From NCBI RefSeq assembly GCF_027924145.1, contig NZ_BRVP01000015.1, positions 42,058 to 106,057 of the forward strand: a stretch of DNA of 64,000 nucleotides. The letters are read 5' to 3'. The notes beneath the pieces are model-generated. The model made no database searches. It was not told where the DNA came from and saw only the letters and a program-made list of their open reading frames with translations. The DNA comes from Neptunitalea chrysea. Its GTDB lineage: Bacteria; Bacteroidota; Bacteroidia; Flavobacteriales; Flavobacteriaceae. Within the stretch, counting starts at the first letter, position 1; the number at the start of each line of letters is the position of its first letter. The position numbers were made by a program, and so were the translations under genes. Below are positions 35,045-44,578 of this stretch, one piece after another.

Positions 35045-35697
35045 CAAAATGGAGTGAACATGCATGGGAAACTATACAGCCCATTTATAATAAAATAGTA
35101 GAACACCCTTTTATAACAGAATTAAAAGAAGGCACATTACCAGAAGAAAAATTTGCGTATTATATTCAACAAGATGCATTGTATTTAGCCAATTTTGGAA
35201 AAGTTCTATCGGGTATTGCAAGCAAACTTTCAGATGCTGAGCATATCCAAGATTTTTTAGGCTTCTCTACCGGAACTATTATGGTAGAAAAAGCACTTCA
35301 CAAAACATTTATACAATCGTTCTCGGTAAACATATCTACCGAAAAATCCCCCTCTTGTATGCTCTACACAAATTATCTTCAAACGCAATTGGCAGCGCAC
35401 CCTTTAGAGGTAGCTATAGCTGCCGTTTTACCCTGCTTTTGGATTTATAAGGAAGTGGGTGATTACATCTTAGCTACGCAAACAGCTACCAATAACAAAT
35501 ACCAAACATGGATTGATACTTATGGTGGTGAAGAATTTGCTAATTCGGTGACCAAAGCAATTGAAATTAGCGACTATATTGCCTTAAAAACAACAAAAGA
35601 CATACAAAAACAAATGCTGGATGCCTTTACAACAGCCTCTAAAATGGAATGGCTATTTTGGGATAGTGCTTATCAACTTGAATCATGGAGAATATAA
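35041..35697 (+). CDS. tenA: TenA family thiaminase II / aminopyrimidine aminohydrolase
   Basis: The 218-residue helical protein starts MTKWSEHAWETIQPIYNKI and has the TenA features: FAYYIQQDALYLANFGKVLS near residue 40, the Cys in AAVLPCFWIYKEVG near residue 133 (catalytic), and SKMEWLFWDSAYQLE at the C-terminus. TenA hydrolyses aminopyrimidine breakdown products of thiamine to HMP, feeding ThiD. Its ATG overlaps the thiE TGA (ATGA), and its end overlaps thiD by 13 bases. Confidence 0.94.
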   Translation: MTKWSEHAWETIQPIYNKIVEHPFITELKEGTLPEEKFAYYIQQDALYLANFGKVLSGIASKLSDAEHIQDFLGFSTGTIMVEKALHKTFIQSFSVNISTEKSPSCMLYTNYLQTQLAAHPLEVAIAAVLPCFWIYKEVGDYILATQTATNNKYQTWIDTYGGEEFANSVTKAIEISDYIALKTTKDIQKQMLDAFTTASKMEWLFWDSAYQLESWRI

Positions 35698-36503
35698 ATC
35701 AATATTATAAAGTACTCACTATCGCAGGCAGTGATAGTGGTGGCTGTGCAGGAATTCAGGCAGATATTAAGGCTATTTCAGCCTGTGGTTGTTATGCCGC
35801 TTCCGCTATTACCGCATTAACCGCTCAAAATACGGTGGGTGTTCAAGAGATACACCCAGTACCTATAGCCTTTCTAACACAACAACTAGAATCTGTTTTA
35901 TCAGACATTTCATTTGATGCTATTAAAATAGGCATGCTGCACAGCACTGAAGTTATACTTAATGTTAAAGAAATACTTCTAAAATATCAGGTTAAAAATA
36001 TTGTTATAGACCCCGTAATGGTTGCTACTTCGGGCGATCCGCTTTTACAATCTGAAGCTATAGAAGCCTTAAAAAAAGAGTTACTCCCATTAGCTACACT
36101 AATCACCCCTAATTTACCAGAAGCTTCTCTTTTACTAGGCAAACAAATTAAGCATCAGGAACATCTAATTGAAGCTGCAACTACTTTAGGTCAAATCTGC
36201 GACACCTCTGTATTATTAAAAGCAGGACATTTTACAGATGATATTCTTACAGACATATTATTTGATAATAACATAAAACAAACCTATACTTTTAAAAATA
36301 AAAGAATTCAAACTCAAAATACACATGGCACAGGTTGTTCACTGTCTTCAGCCATAGCGTCCTTTTTAGCTAAGAATCAAGAACTAGATACTGCCGTTCA
36401 AAACGGCATCAATTACCTTCACCAAGCCTTAGAACAGGGCAAAAATTATAAATTAGGAAACGGTCACGGCCCTATAAAACACTTTTATAAATTTTGGGAT
36501 TAG
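35685..36503 (+). CDS. thiD: Hydroxymethylpyrimidine (phosphate) kinase
   Basis: The 272-residue enzyme phosphorylates HMP twice to HMP-PP. It shows the ThiD signature TIAGSDSGGCAGIQADIKAI (about residues 12-31), ITALTAQNTVGVQ, IVIDPVMVATSGDPLL and the catalytic NTHGTGCSLSSAIAS near residue 210. It closes the riboswitch-controlled salvage operon. Together ThiM, TenA, ThiD and ThiE suffice to rebuild thiamine phosphate from scavenged parts; ThiC and ThiG are not in the window. Confidence 0.95.
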   Translation: MENINQYYKVLTIAGSDSGGCAGIQADIKAISACGCYAASAITALTAQNTVGVQEIHPVPIAFLTQQLESVLSDISFDAIKIGMLHSTEVILNVKEILLKYQVKNIVIDPVMVATSGDPLLQSEAIEALKKELLPLATLITPNLPEASLLLGKQIKHQEHLIEAATTLGQICDTSVLLKAGHFTDDILTDILFDNNIKQTYTFKNKRIQTQNTHGTGCSLSSAIASFLAKNQELDTAVQNGINYLHQALEQGKNYKLGNGHGPIKHFYKFWD

Positions 36504-36524
36504 ATTAAAGACTTGTTTATAATA

Positions 36525-37526
36525 TTACAAGTTAATACTATTAGTCACTTTTTCTCCCTTAAAGAATTGAATAATATTAATAGCGGCAGCTTCGGCCATG
36601 GCCATTCTTGCCGTTACCGTTGCCGAACCAATATGTGGGGTAACGGCAACATTCTCCATTTTTAATAAAGGATTTGCTTTAGCCATTGGTTCCGGATTTG
36701 TTACATCTAATCCTGCTCCCCAAATTTCTCCAGTTTTTAAGGCTTCAATTAAGTCTTCCTCTACATGAACACCTCCCCTAGCAACGTTAACAAAAATAGA
36801 GGTAGACTTCATTTTTGAAAAAGTATTCTTATCAAATATACCTTGAGTATCAGAAGTTAAATTGCAGTGTACGGACAGCACATCACTTTCTATTAGCAAT
36901 TTATCAAAAGACACATACTTAGCATTTAATTCATCATTTGCTTTTTCATTAGGCTTTCTATTATGATAGATAACCTCCATATTATAAGCTTGCTTACATA
37001 GTTTTGCCATTTCAAAACCTATGCTACCCAACCCAAAAACACCTAAGGTTTTATTATGAAGCTCCTGCCCCAAAAAATCTGTAAACTTAAAACTATCCCA
37101 TGCTCCTTTTTTAATGAGCTCATACATGTAAAACATTTTTCGGGAGGCTGCCAACATCAAGGCAAACGCAATATCTGCAGTAGCCTTATTCATGGTATTA
37201 GGTGCATTTGCTACAAGTATATTCAATTTTGTAGCTGCATCAATGGCTATATTATTATAACCAGAAGAGGCCTGTGATACAATTTTCAATCTAGAGTTCC
37301 CCTCCAATAATTCTTCTTCTATTACTATTTCTCCGGTACTTAAAAAAGCATCACAGTCTAGCAGCAACTCCTTTACTTTAGTATTTGACAATGAAATATC
37401 TCCATCCCAAACCAATAAATTAAATCCAGATTTAGTTAATAACTCAATTGCAGAAGAGGGGATATTTCTATTTACAAAGATTTTTTTATTAACTGAAAAA
37501 TCGTGAGGAACATAAGTATGTAGCAT
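36525..37526 (-). CDS. D-2-hydroxyacid dehydrogenase (glyoxylate/hydroxypyruvate reductase-like)
   Basis: The 333-residue protein has the NAD-binding motif GVFGLGSIGFEMAKLCKQAY near residue 168. The catalytic Arg is in VNVARGGVHVEEDLIEAL, the Glu in the DVTNPEPMA region, and the His in VAVTPHIGSATVTARMAM near 300. The pattern fits the D-glycerate/glyoxylate reductase group. It interconverts a 2-oxoacid and a D-2-hydroxyacid with NAD(P)H. About 12 N-terminal residues before VNKKIFVNRNIP are not typical, so the true start may be slightly later. Confidence 0.9.
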   Translation of the reverse strand: MLHTYVPHDFSVNKKIFVNRNIPSSAIELLTKSGFNLLVWDGDISLSNTKVKELLLDCDAFLSTGEIVIEEELLEGNSRLKIVSQASSGYNNIAIDAATKLNILVANAPNTMNKATADIAFALMLAASRKMFYMYELIKKGAWDSFKFTDFLGQELHNKTLGVFGLGSIGFEMAKLCKQAYNMEVIYHNRKPNEKANDELNAKYVSFDKLLIESDVLSVHCNLTSDTQGIFDKNTFSKMKSTSIFVNVARGGVHVEEDLIEALKTGEIWGAGLDVTNPEPMAKANPLLKMENVAVTPHIGSATVTARMAMAEAAAINIIQFFKGEKVTNSINL

Positions 37527-37560
37527 AAAATTTTGAGTATTATAAATTTATGATAGAAAA

Positions 37561-37628
37561 TAATCCTCGGGGCAAGCCCTCGAAGCATTTATAAAAAATT
37601 CCATTTCTATTATCCAGACAAATCTGGG
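37561..37628. repeat. Candidate REP-like palindromic element
   Basis: A short GC-rich island CCTCGGGGCAAGCCCTCGAA (37565-37584, core GGGC-AA-GCCC) is followed 30 bases later by CCAGACAAATCTGG (37614-37627), another inverted repeat. Such paired palindromes in otherwise AT-rich spacers look like interspersed flavobacterial REP elements, but only one copy is in this window. Confidence 0.35.
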
Positions 37629-37665
37629 AGAATTTAATATCGATTATAACGTAAAAGTACAAAAA

Positions 37666-37694
37666 TAAAAAAGCTGTCTTTTCAGACAGCTTTT
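37666..37694 (-). terminator. Terminator for the response-regulator gene
   Basis: AAGCTGTCT (37671-37679) pairs with AGACAGCTT (37684-37692). On the minus strand the stem is followed by TTTTATTTTTG, so it most likely ends the transcript of the response regulator. Confidence 0.7.
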
Positions 37695-37898
37695 CCCCCC
37701 AAACCAAACCCTTAAACATATAAAATGTTTAATTGTTTAAACACAATAATTATTATAAATAATAACTATTGATATTTTTAATATATATTGAAATAAATAT
37801 TAGTATCTAAATCCAAATTTACAACGCTTTTTCCAATTGCGCTTCAAAACAAATATCATATATTATATTTATCAAGTCAATACGTATTTATACGTAAT

Positions 37899-38555
37899 CT
37901 ACACTTCGTCTAAAGAAAGATAATTGTTTTTAACCGCATAAACAATAACCCCAATAAAATTCTTACTCTTTGTTTTCTCCATAATGCGTTTTCTATGGGT
38001 CTCCACAGTTCTTACATTAATATTCAATTCATCAGCAATTTGTACACTATTGTATTCTTTAGCCGCAAGCTTTATTACCTCTAACTCTCTTTCAGATATC
38101 AATATCCCCAACGGATTTTCCGCCTTATCACCATACTCAATTAATTCTTTCAAAGCCCAAGATAAATCTTTACCTAAATAAAAATCTCGTTCTGTTAATA
38201 TTCGTATCGTTTCTTCTAAATCTTCCGGGGATGAGTTCTTTGTAAAAAAACCATGCACCCCAAACTCCATCACTTTATGGATACTTTCGCGTGTTGTTAA
38301 TTGGGAGACCATTATAATTTTAATCTCTGGATATTTTTCTCTTAACACCTCACTAGTCTCATACCCATCCATTACTGGCATTTGAATATCCAATAAAACA
38401 ATATCCGGATGTATTTCTGAAGTTTCTAAAAAGGTAAGAAAATCTTTCCCATGCTCAGATTTTGAGAATACCTCAACATTCTCAAAAGTTTCCAATAAAA
38501 TGGCAAGACTCTCTCTAAACAGCTTGTGATCATCTACTACACTTACTTTAATCAT
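37899..38555 (-). CDS. NarL/FixJ-type response regulator
   Basis: The 218-residue protein has a receiver domain (VVDDHKLFRESLAILLETFE, phospho-Asp in DIVLLDIQMPVMDGYE near residue 56, Lys in GFFTKNSSPEDL). A LuxR-type helix-turn-helix follows (ISERELEVIKLAAKEYNSVQ, then LNINVRTVETHRKRIMEK). No histidine kinase gene is adjacent, so it is an orphan here. It is separated from the fnr-like gene by a terminator hairpin. Targets are unknown. Confidence 0.93.
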   Translation of the reverse strand: MIKVSVVDDHKLFRESLAILLETFENVEVFSKSEHGKDFLTFLETSEIHPDIVLLDIQMPVMDGYETSEVLREKYPEIKIIMVSQLTTRESIHKVMEFGVHGFFTKNSSPEDLEETIRILTERDFYLGKDLSWALKELIEYGDKAENPLGILISERELEVIKLAAKEYNSVQIADELNINVRTVETHRKRIMEKTKSKNFIGVIVYAVKNNYLSLDEV

Positions 38556-38635
38556 AGCAATTTGGGGTTGTTCTGGATTTTTCTTTTATTTTCAAGATAC
38601 AAATTTACCTTGAAACATCTAAGTAATATATGAAA

Positions 38636-38683
38636 AAAAGACATAAATAAGAGGGTTTTCCCTTTCTTATTTATGTCTTTTTT
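38636..38683. terminator. Bidirectional terminator between the response regulator and the fnr-like gene
   Basis: A stem of AAAGACATAAATAAG with CTTATTTATGTCTTT flanks a loop with further pairing (GAGGG/CCCTTTC), and TTTTTT follows on the plus strand. The A-run on the other side gives T on the minus strand, where it should end the fnr-like transcript. Confidence 0.75.
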
Positions 38684-38740
38684 AACTATTTATTCATTGT
38701 TACTAATGCCATAAATAGTTAAAGTAGATTTGTTATTTCA

Positions 38741-39430
38741 TTACATTATACCATCAGAAACATTCTGTATTTTTAAAATACTGGTAATCTTAATACGTTT
38801 TCCTTTTACTTCAATAAGTCCTTTTTTAGAAAACTCAGAAAGCATTCTAATTAAAGATTCTGTTGCAGTACCAACCATTCCGGCAATCTCTTCTCTCGAT
38901 AGCTGTACTTTTATAAATCCGTCTACATCTTCCCCAAAGGTATCATGAAGATATAATAAAGAATCTGCCAATCTTTGTTTTACATTCTTCTGTGCCATAT
39001 TTACAGCACCATCATCAGAATTTTTTAAATCATAGCAAATATCTCTTACTACCTCAACCGAAAAATCTGGATTACCTTTAAAAGAAGTCATTATTTCTTC
39101 TCTAGGAATAAAACAAACCTCCATATCATTAACAGCTACTGCACTTAAGTTTACAGATTCGTCGCTAATAACACTACGCTGACCTAGTAGATCTCCTTTG
39201 GTAATAAACTTCACAATATGATTTTTACCATTAGGACTTAGCTTAGTAAGTTTACAAGCGCCTTCTCTAATACAAAAAACACCTTTTAAATGGTCTCCTT
39301 CTTCAAAAAGAATATCTCCTTTTTTTACTACTCTAGAAACTTTACAGCCAGAAATTTTTATTAATTCTTCCTTATTCAAAGCTCTCAAAGAACTAAATTT
39401 TCTAATAATACATTGTTCACATTTACTCAT
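38741..39430 (-). CDS. Crp/Fnr-family transcriptional regulator
   Basis: The 229-residue protein has an N-terminal cyclic-nucleotide-like sensor barrel (KGDILFEEGDHLKGVFCIRE, GDLLGQRSVISDES) and a C-terminal winged helix with VQLSREEIAGMVGTATESLI near residue 180. Four Cys occur early or in the barrel (MSKCEQCIIRK, SGCKV, FCIREGACKL), but not in the exact Fnr CX2-4CX5C spacing, so Fe-S sensing is possible but not shown. It is divergent from ccoI; a near-palindrome between them also occurs before hemN. It is the likely regulator of both. Confidence 0.9.
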   Translation of the reverse strand: MSKCEQCIIRKFSSLRALNKEELIKISGCKVSRVVKKGDILFEEGDHLKGVFCIREGACKLTKLSPNGKNHIVKFITKGDLLGQRSVISDESVNLSAVAVNDMEVCFIPREEIMTSFKGNPDFSVEVVRDICYDLKNSDDGAVNMAQKNVKQRLADSLLYLHDTFGEDVDGFIKVQLSREEIAGMVGTATESLIRMLSEFSKKGLIEVKGKRIKITSILKIQNVSDGIM

Positions 39431-39483
39431 AACAAAAGGAAGATTTTAGGTTAAACAATTTAATTTGTAAATTTAAGAAACGT

Positions 39484-39497
39484 ATGACAATTATCAT
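39484..39497. promoter_or_regulatory. Putative Fnr-type operator between the regulator gene and ccoI
   Basis: ATGACAATTATCAT is a near-palindrome (TGAYAATTRTCA). Its centre is 36.5 bases upstream of the last base of the ccoI -7 TTTG (39524-39527), which puts it near -42 relative to the expected transcript start, a class II activator position. The same 14 bases occur at 50620-50633 before hemN with identical spacing. Confidence 0.75.
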
Positions 39498-39548
39498 ATT
39501 TTTTTCACCTATTGATTATCATATTTGTTTTAGGTAAATGAGCAAATT

Positions 39549-41921
39549 ATGGAATCACGATGTTATCACTGTGGAAACCCCTGTGAAGACACGACTATTG
39601 TACACGATGATAAAACATTCTGTTGCAATGGCTGTAAAACCGTTTATGAGATTTTCTCTGAAAACGAGTTAACATGTTACTACGACATGACCCAAACCCC
39701 AGGAACCACTCCACCGGAGATTGAAGGTAAGTACAATTATTTAAACAAACCTGAAATTACAGAAAAATTATTAGAGTTTAATGATGGTACCATTCAAATT
39801 GCTACCTTATTCATTCCAAACATTCACTGTAGTTCTTGTATTTGGTTATTAGAAAATCTTCAGAAACTTAACAAGAATATAAGTAGCTCTATAATTAACT
39901 TCCCTAAAAAAACGGTTAGAATTACCTATCATGCAACCGAAACTTCATTAAAAGACATTGTATTGCTGTTAAGTAGTATAGGCTACGAACCCTACATAAG
40001 TCTAGAAGACTATGGTGGAAACAAAAAAGGTATTAACAGAGATATTATCTATAAGCTAGGGGTAGCTGGATTTTCTTTCGGAAATATAATGCTATTATCT
40101 TTCCCTGAATATTTCGAAGTAGATGAATACTGGCTAAATCAATACAAGTTCTTATTCAGGTGGCTTATGTTTACCTTAAGTCTTCCCGTGGTATTCTATG
40201 CTGCTAACGACTATTTTAAGTCGGCCTACAAAGGATTAAAATCTAAGTTTCTAAATATAGACATTCCAATTGCTTTAGGCATATTGGTTCTATTCATCAG
40301 AAGCTTTTTTGAAATTGTAACCAATCAGGGACAAGGTTTTTTTGATAGCCTTACTGGTTTAGTTTTCTTTTTATTGCTTGGCAAATTCTTTCAACAAAAA
40401 ACATACAACTTTTTATCTTTTGAAAGAGACTATAAAAGTTATTTCCCAATAGGAATAACCAAAATAAATTCAGATAAAACGGAGGAAACTATTCAGGTAT
40501 ATGACATTGAAAAAGGGGATAGAATACTGATTAGAAATCAAGAGCTAATTCCTGTAGACGGAATTCTTATTAACGGTAACGCTCAAATAGATTACAGCTT
40601 TGTAACCGGAGAATCTCAAACCGTATATAAACAAAGTGGAGATAAATTATTTGCCGGTGGTAAACAAACAAGTGGCGCTATAGAAATAGAAGTACTTAAA
40701 AGCATATCGCAAAGTTACCTTACCCAATTATGGAGTAATGATGTTTTCAATAAAAATAAAGAAGATGGCTTTAAATCTATTACAGACTCTATTAGTAAAT
40801 ACTTCACCATTGCTATCTTATTAGTAGCCATAGTATCAGGATTATTTTGGTACTTCTATAGCCCAGAAAAGTCATGGAATGTAGTTACAGCAGTACTTAT
40901 AATTGCTTGTCCGTGTGCATTGGCCTTATCGGCTCCATTTACTATGGGGAATCTTTTACGCATTTTAGGTAAAAAGAAATGTTATCTAAAAAATGCAGAT
41001 GTACTAGAAAAACTAGCAGATATAGATACCGTTATTTTTGACAAAACAGGAACCATTACCCATAGTAACAAAGGGGAGTTAAGTTATGAAGGCGAAGCTT
41101 TTACAAACAAAGAAGAAGTTTTTTTAAAAAACACTCTAAGAAACTCTAATCACCCCTTAAGCAGACAACTTTATAAGCTTCTTAATGCAAATGATATAGT
41201 AGCTCCTGATTACTTTGAAGAATTTACAGGAAAAGGAATGGTAGCCACTTTTAACAATCACGAGATAAAGGTAGGATCACCTGCATTTGTATCAGATACT
41301 GTGGTTGCCACCACTACTAGAACCACCGTACATATTAGTAGTGATCATAAATACAAGGGGCAATACTTGTTTAGAAATCATTATAGAGATGGTATTTCTG
41401 AATTATTTGAAAAGCTCTCTGAAAATTATAAACTAATTATACTATCAGGAGATAATAATAGTGAAAAGGAGGCTTTAACTAAGATGCTACCAGAAGGCAC
41501 TGAATTACATTTTAATCAAAAACCAGATAGTAAATTGGAGTTTGTAAAAAAACTTCAAAGTAACGGTAAAAATGTATTAATGGTAGGTGATGGATTAAAT
41601 GATGCCGGAGCTTTAAAACAAAGCAACGTAGGAATTGCTATTGCCGAAAATGTAAATGTATTTTCTCCTGCTTGTGATGCTATTCTAGACGCAATTAACG
41701 TACGTAATCTTAGTAAATATTTACATACATCTAAAACGTCAATTCGTATCATAAAAGCCAGTTTTTTACTGTCTTTCTTATACAATATTGTTGGATTAAG
41801 CTTTGCGGTGAGCGGAAATTTATCTCCGGTTATTGCCGCTATCTTAATGCCATTAAGCTCCATTAGTATTGTAACCTTTGTTACAGTACTCACCAATATC
41901 ATTGGAAAACAACTAAAATAG
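39549..41921 (+). CDS. ccoI: Cu+-exporting P-type ATPase for cbb3 oxidase assembly
   Basis: The 790-residue protein has an N-terminal Cys-rich metal-binding region (CYHCGNPCED, FCCNGCKTVYEIF) and an HMA-like CxxC in NIHCSSCIWLLENL near residue 97. A P1B-ATPase core follows: TGES motif FVTGESQTV, CPC in IACPCALALSAPF near residue 455, phosphorylation site VIFDKTGTITHSN near 496, and MVGDGLNDAGALKQ near 678. CcoI/FixI supplies copper for the binuclear centre of cbb3 oxidase. It opens the cco operon, 50 bases after a putative Fnr-type site. Confidence 0.95.
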   Translation: MESRCYHCGNPCEDTTIVHDDKTFCCNGCKTVYEIFSENELTCYYDMTQTPGTTPPEIEGKYNYLNKPEITEKLLEFNDGTIQIATLFIPNIHCSSCIWLLENLQKLNKNISSSIINFPKKTVRITYHATETSLKDIVLLLSSIGYEPYISLEDYGGNKKGINRDIIYKLGVAGFSFGNIMLLSFPEYFEVDEYWLNQYKFLFRWLMFTLSLPVVFYAANDYFKSAYKGLKSKFLNIDIPIALGILVLFIRSFFEIVTNQGQGFFDSLTGLVFFLLLGKFFQQKTYNFLSFERDYKSYFPIGITKINSDKTEETIQVYDIEKGDRILIRNQELIPVDGILINGNAQIDYSFVTGESQTVYKQSGDKLFAGGKQTSGAIEIEVLKSISQSYLTQLWSNDVFNKNKEDGFKSITDSISKYFTIAILLVAIVSGLFWYFYSPEKSWNVVTAVLIIACPCALALSAPFTMGNLLRILGKKKCYLKNADVLEKLADIDTVIFDKTGTITHSNKGELSYEGEAFTNKEEVFLKNTLRNSNHPLSRQLYKLLNANDIVAPDYFEEFTGKGMVATFNNHEIKVGSPAFVSDTVVATTTRTTVHISSDHKYKGQYLFRNHYRDGISELFEKLSENYKLIILSGDNNSEKEALTKMLPEGTELHFNQKPDSKLEFVKKLQSNGKNVLMVGDGLNDAGALKQSNVGIAIAENVNVFSPACDAILDAINVRNLSKYLHTSKTSIRIIKASFLLSFLYNIVGLSFAVSGNLSPVIAAILMPLSSISIVTFVTVLTNIIGKQLK

Positions 41922-41994
41922 TTGCCGACTATGATAAATATCATTCTTTAAGGCTAATTACAAAACTACATTTGTTTAACATTCGAAAATAGGT

Positions 41995-42168
41995 ATGAGT
42001 GTCATTTACATTTTAATAACTGTTAGCATTATAGTTGCTATCGTATTCTTTACCCTTTTTATCAGAGCAGTAAAATCGGGACAATACGATGACAGCTACA
42101 CCCCATCGGTGCGTATGCTTTTTGAAGACGAACTTGTTAAAGAAAAAACTAAGAATAAACAATCATAA
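41995..42168 (+). CDS. ccoS: cbb3-type oxidase assembly protein CcoS
   Basis: A 57-residue frame starts [20 protein letters not shown], a single membrane helix, then [20 protein letters not shown], the conserved CcoS motif (GQYDD), and LFEDE. CcoS is needed to load cofactors into cbb3 oxidase. It lies between ccoI and ccoNO, 2 bases before the latter's ATG. Confidence 0.92.
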   Translation: MSVIYILITVSIIVAIVFFTLFIRAVKSGQYDDSYTPSVRMLFEDELVKEKTKNKQS

Positions 42169-42170
42169 TT

Positions 42171-44375
42171 ATGGAAATGCAGCAATTTTATTACGATAAC
42201 AAAATTGTAAAAAAGTTTCTCTACGCCACCATGCTATGGGGTATTGTAGGAATGTTGGTAGGACTATTACTAGCATTCATGTTTATATTCCCATCCTTAA
42301 CAGAAGGTATTTCATGGTTAAGTTTTGGTAGGCTAAGACCTTTACACACCAATGCTGTTATCTTTGCCTTTGTAGGTAATGCTATTTTTGCGGGTACCTA
42401 CTACTCTACTCAACGCTTGCTTAAGGCAAGAATGTTTAGTGACTTTTTAAGTAATTTTAATTTCTGGGGATGGCAGCTAATTATTGTAGCGGCAGCCGTT
42501 ACCTTACCTTTAGGCTTTACCTCATCTAAAGAGTACGCCGAATTAGAATGGCCAATTGATATTGCCATTACACTAGTTTGGGTTGCTTTTGGTATAAACC
42601 TTATTGGTACTTTACTAAAACGTAGAGAGCGTCACATTTATGTAGCTATATGGTTTTATATTGCTACGTTTGTAACTGTGGCTATGCTTCACGTATTTAA
42701 CAACCTTGAACTTCCTGTTAGCGGATTAAAGAGTTACTCTATCTACGCCGGAGTTCAGGATGCATTAGTACAGTGGTGGTACGGACACAACGCAGTGGCT
42801 TTCTTCTTAACTACTCCTTTCTTAGGGTTAATGTATTATTTTGTTCCTAAAGCGGCTAATAGACCTGTATACTCATATAGACTGTCTATTGTTCACTTCT
42901 GGTCATTAATATTCATTTATATCTGGGCAGGCCCTCACCACTTATTGTACTCTTCTTTACCAGACTGGGCACAAAGTTTAGGAACTGTATTCTCTGTTAT
43001 GCTTATTGCTCCTTCTTGGGGTGGTATGATTAATGGGTTACTTACCTTACGTGGTGCTTGGGATAAAGTTCGCGTAGATCCTGTTCTTAAATTTATGGTA
43101 GTGGCTATTACAGGTTATGGTATGGCTACTTTTGAAGGACCGATGCTTTCTTTAAAATCTGTAAATGCAGTTGGACACTTTACCGACTGGATTATTGCTC
43201 ACGTACACGTAGGTGCATTAGCTTGGAATGGTTTCCTTGCTTATGGTATGATGTACTGGTTAGTTCCTAAATTATTTAAAACTAAATTACACTCTGTTTC
43301 ATTAGCTAACTTCCATTTCTGGATTGGTACTTTAGGTATTCTTTTATATGCATTACCAATGTATTTCGCTGGATTTACTCAATATTCTTTATGGAAACAA
43401 TTTGAGCCTGATGGACACTTAGCCTATGGTAACTTCCTAGAAACAGTTACCGAATTATTCCCTATGTACTGGATGCGCGCTATTGGTGGTACTTTATATT
43501 TAACTGGAACTATTGTTGGTGTTATTAACCTTTCTATTACTGCTGCAAATGGTTCTAAAGTAACCGATGATTTAGCAGAAGCTCCGGCGCTTAAAAGAAT
43601 TAGCAAACGTAGATTAGCTAACGAAAAATTACACCCATGGCTAGAGCGTAAGCCTATCTTATTCACAGTGCTTTCTTTAGTAGCTGTTGCTATTGGTGGA
43701 ATTATTCAAATTGTACCAACATTAATGGTAGACTCTAACATCCCTACTATTACAAGTGTTAAACCTTACACTCCTCTTGAGCTTGAAGGTAGAGATCTAT
43801 ACATTCGTGAAGGCTGTGTGGGTTGTCACTCTCAAATGATTAGACCATTTAGAAATGAAACCGAACGTTATGGTGAATATTCTAAAGCTGGAGAATATGT
43901 GTATGACCACCCATTCTTATGGGGTAGTAAACGTACTGGACCAGACTTACTAAGAGTTGGGGGGAAATATAACGACAACTGGCACTTTAACCATATGATA
44001 GACCCTACTTCTACATCTGAAGGTTCTATTATGCCTAAATATCCTTGGTTAGTTGATAATAAAAAACACAATCGATCTAACATTAAAGGTAAAATGGAAG
44101 CCATGGTTACTTTAGGAGTTCCTTATACAGAGGAAGATATTGCTAATGCTACAAAAACAATGGAAACACAAGCGGCTAAAATTCAGGAGAGTTTATATAC
44201 TAACGATCCCGATTATGCAAAAAGCTATGATAAAGCGAAAGCTAGAGCTGCCAAATTAAAAGAGCCATTTGTAGAAATGAAGGATAGAGAAATCGTAGCT
44301 CTTATTGCATACCTGCAAAGGCTTGGTACAGATATCAAGATAAAAAACCCGGAAAAAGTAACTGCTAAAAACTAA
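42171..44375 (+). CDS. ccoNO: cbb3 cytochrome c oxidase, fused subunits I and II
   Basis: The 734-residue protein fuses CcoN and CcoO. The first 480 residues carry about twelve helices and the heme-copper His ligands ([60 protein letters not shown]). The last 250 residues after one helix carry the CcoO heme c site [20 protein letters not shown] near residue 550. The complex reduces O2 to water at low oxygen and pumps protons. The fusion is usual in Bacteroidota. Translation may begin at 42171 or 42177. Confidence 0.97.
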   Translation: MEMQQFYYDNKIVKKFLYATMLWGIVGMLVGLLLAFMFIFPSLTEGISWLSFGRLRPLHTNAVIFAFVGNAIFAGTYYSTQRLLKARMFSDFLSNFNFWGWQLIIVAAAVTLPLGFTSSKEYAELEWPIDIAITLVWVAFGINLIGTLLKRRERHIYVAIWFYIATFVTVAMLHVFNNLELPVSGLKSYSIYAGVQDALVQWWYGHNAVAFFLTTPFLGLMYYFVPKAANRPVYSYRLSIVHFWSLIFIYIWAGPHHLLYSSLPDWAQSLGTVFSVMLIAPSWGGMINGLLTLRGAWDKVRVDPVLKFMVVAITGYGMATFEGPMLSLKSVNAVGHFTDWIIAHVHVGALAWNGFLAYGMMYWLVPKLFKTKLHSVSLANFHFWIGTLGILLYALPMYFAGFTQYSLWKQFEPDGHLAYGNFLETVTELFPMYWMRAIGGTLYLTGTIVGVINLSITAANGSKVTDDLAEAPALKRISKRRLANEKLHPWLERKPILFTVLSLVAVAIGGIIQIVPTLMVDSNIPTITSVKPYTPLELEGRDLYIREGCVGCHSQMIRPFRNETERYGEYSKAGEYVYDHPFLWGSKRTGPDLLRVGGKYNDNWHFNHMIDPTSTSEGSIMPKYPWLVDNKKHNRSNIKGKMEAMVTLGVPYTEEDIANATKTMETQAAKIQESLYTNDPDYAKSYDKAKARAAKLKEPFVEMKDREIVALIAYLQRLGTDIKIKNPEKVTAKN

Positions 44376-44380
44376 GTATT

Positions 44381-44578
44381 ATGTTAAGGTATGTAAAACA
44401 TCATTTAGACACTATTGCAGACGTGGATATTTATCCGATTATTTCGCTACTTATTTTCTTCATATTCTTTACAATGATTATTGTTAAAGCATACACCAAG
44501 AAGAAAGAAGAAATTAACGAAATAAGTGCTTTACCATTAGACGATGAACTGACAACAACCAACAATAATTTATCATGA
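44381..44578 (+). CDS. ccoQ: CcoQ-like small subunit of cbb3 oxidase
   Basis: The 65-residue protein has one membrane helix (IYPIISLLIFFIFFTMIIVK) followed by a KAYTKKKEEINE stretch, as in FixQ/CcoQ. It sits 5 bases after ccoNO, and its TGA overlaps the ccoP ATG (ATGA at 44575-44578). CcoQ stabilises the oxidase complex. The call leans on position as well as sequence. Confidence 0.85.
   Translation: MLRYVKHHLDTIADVDIYPIISLLIFFIFFTMIIVKAYTKKKEEINEISALPLDDELTTTNNNLS

Larger units (their letters stand above)
37527..37898. other. Intergenic region with a GC-rich palindromic insert and a terminator
   Basis: No gene is visible. The stretch holds the REP-like element described at 37561-37628 and a minus-strand terminator at 37666-37694. 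The remaining 200 bases before the response-regulator stop are very AT-rich with nothing recognisable. Confidence 0.6.
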
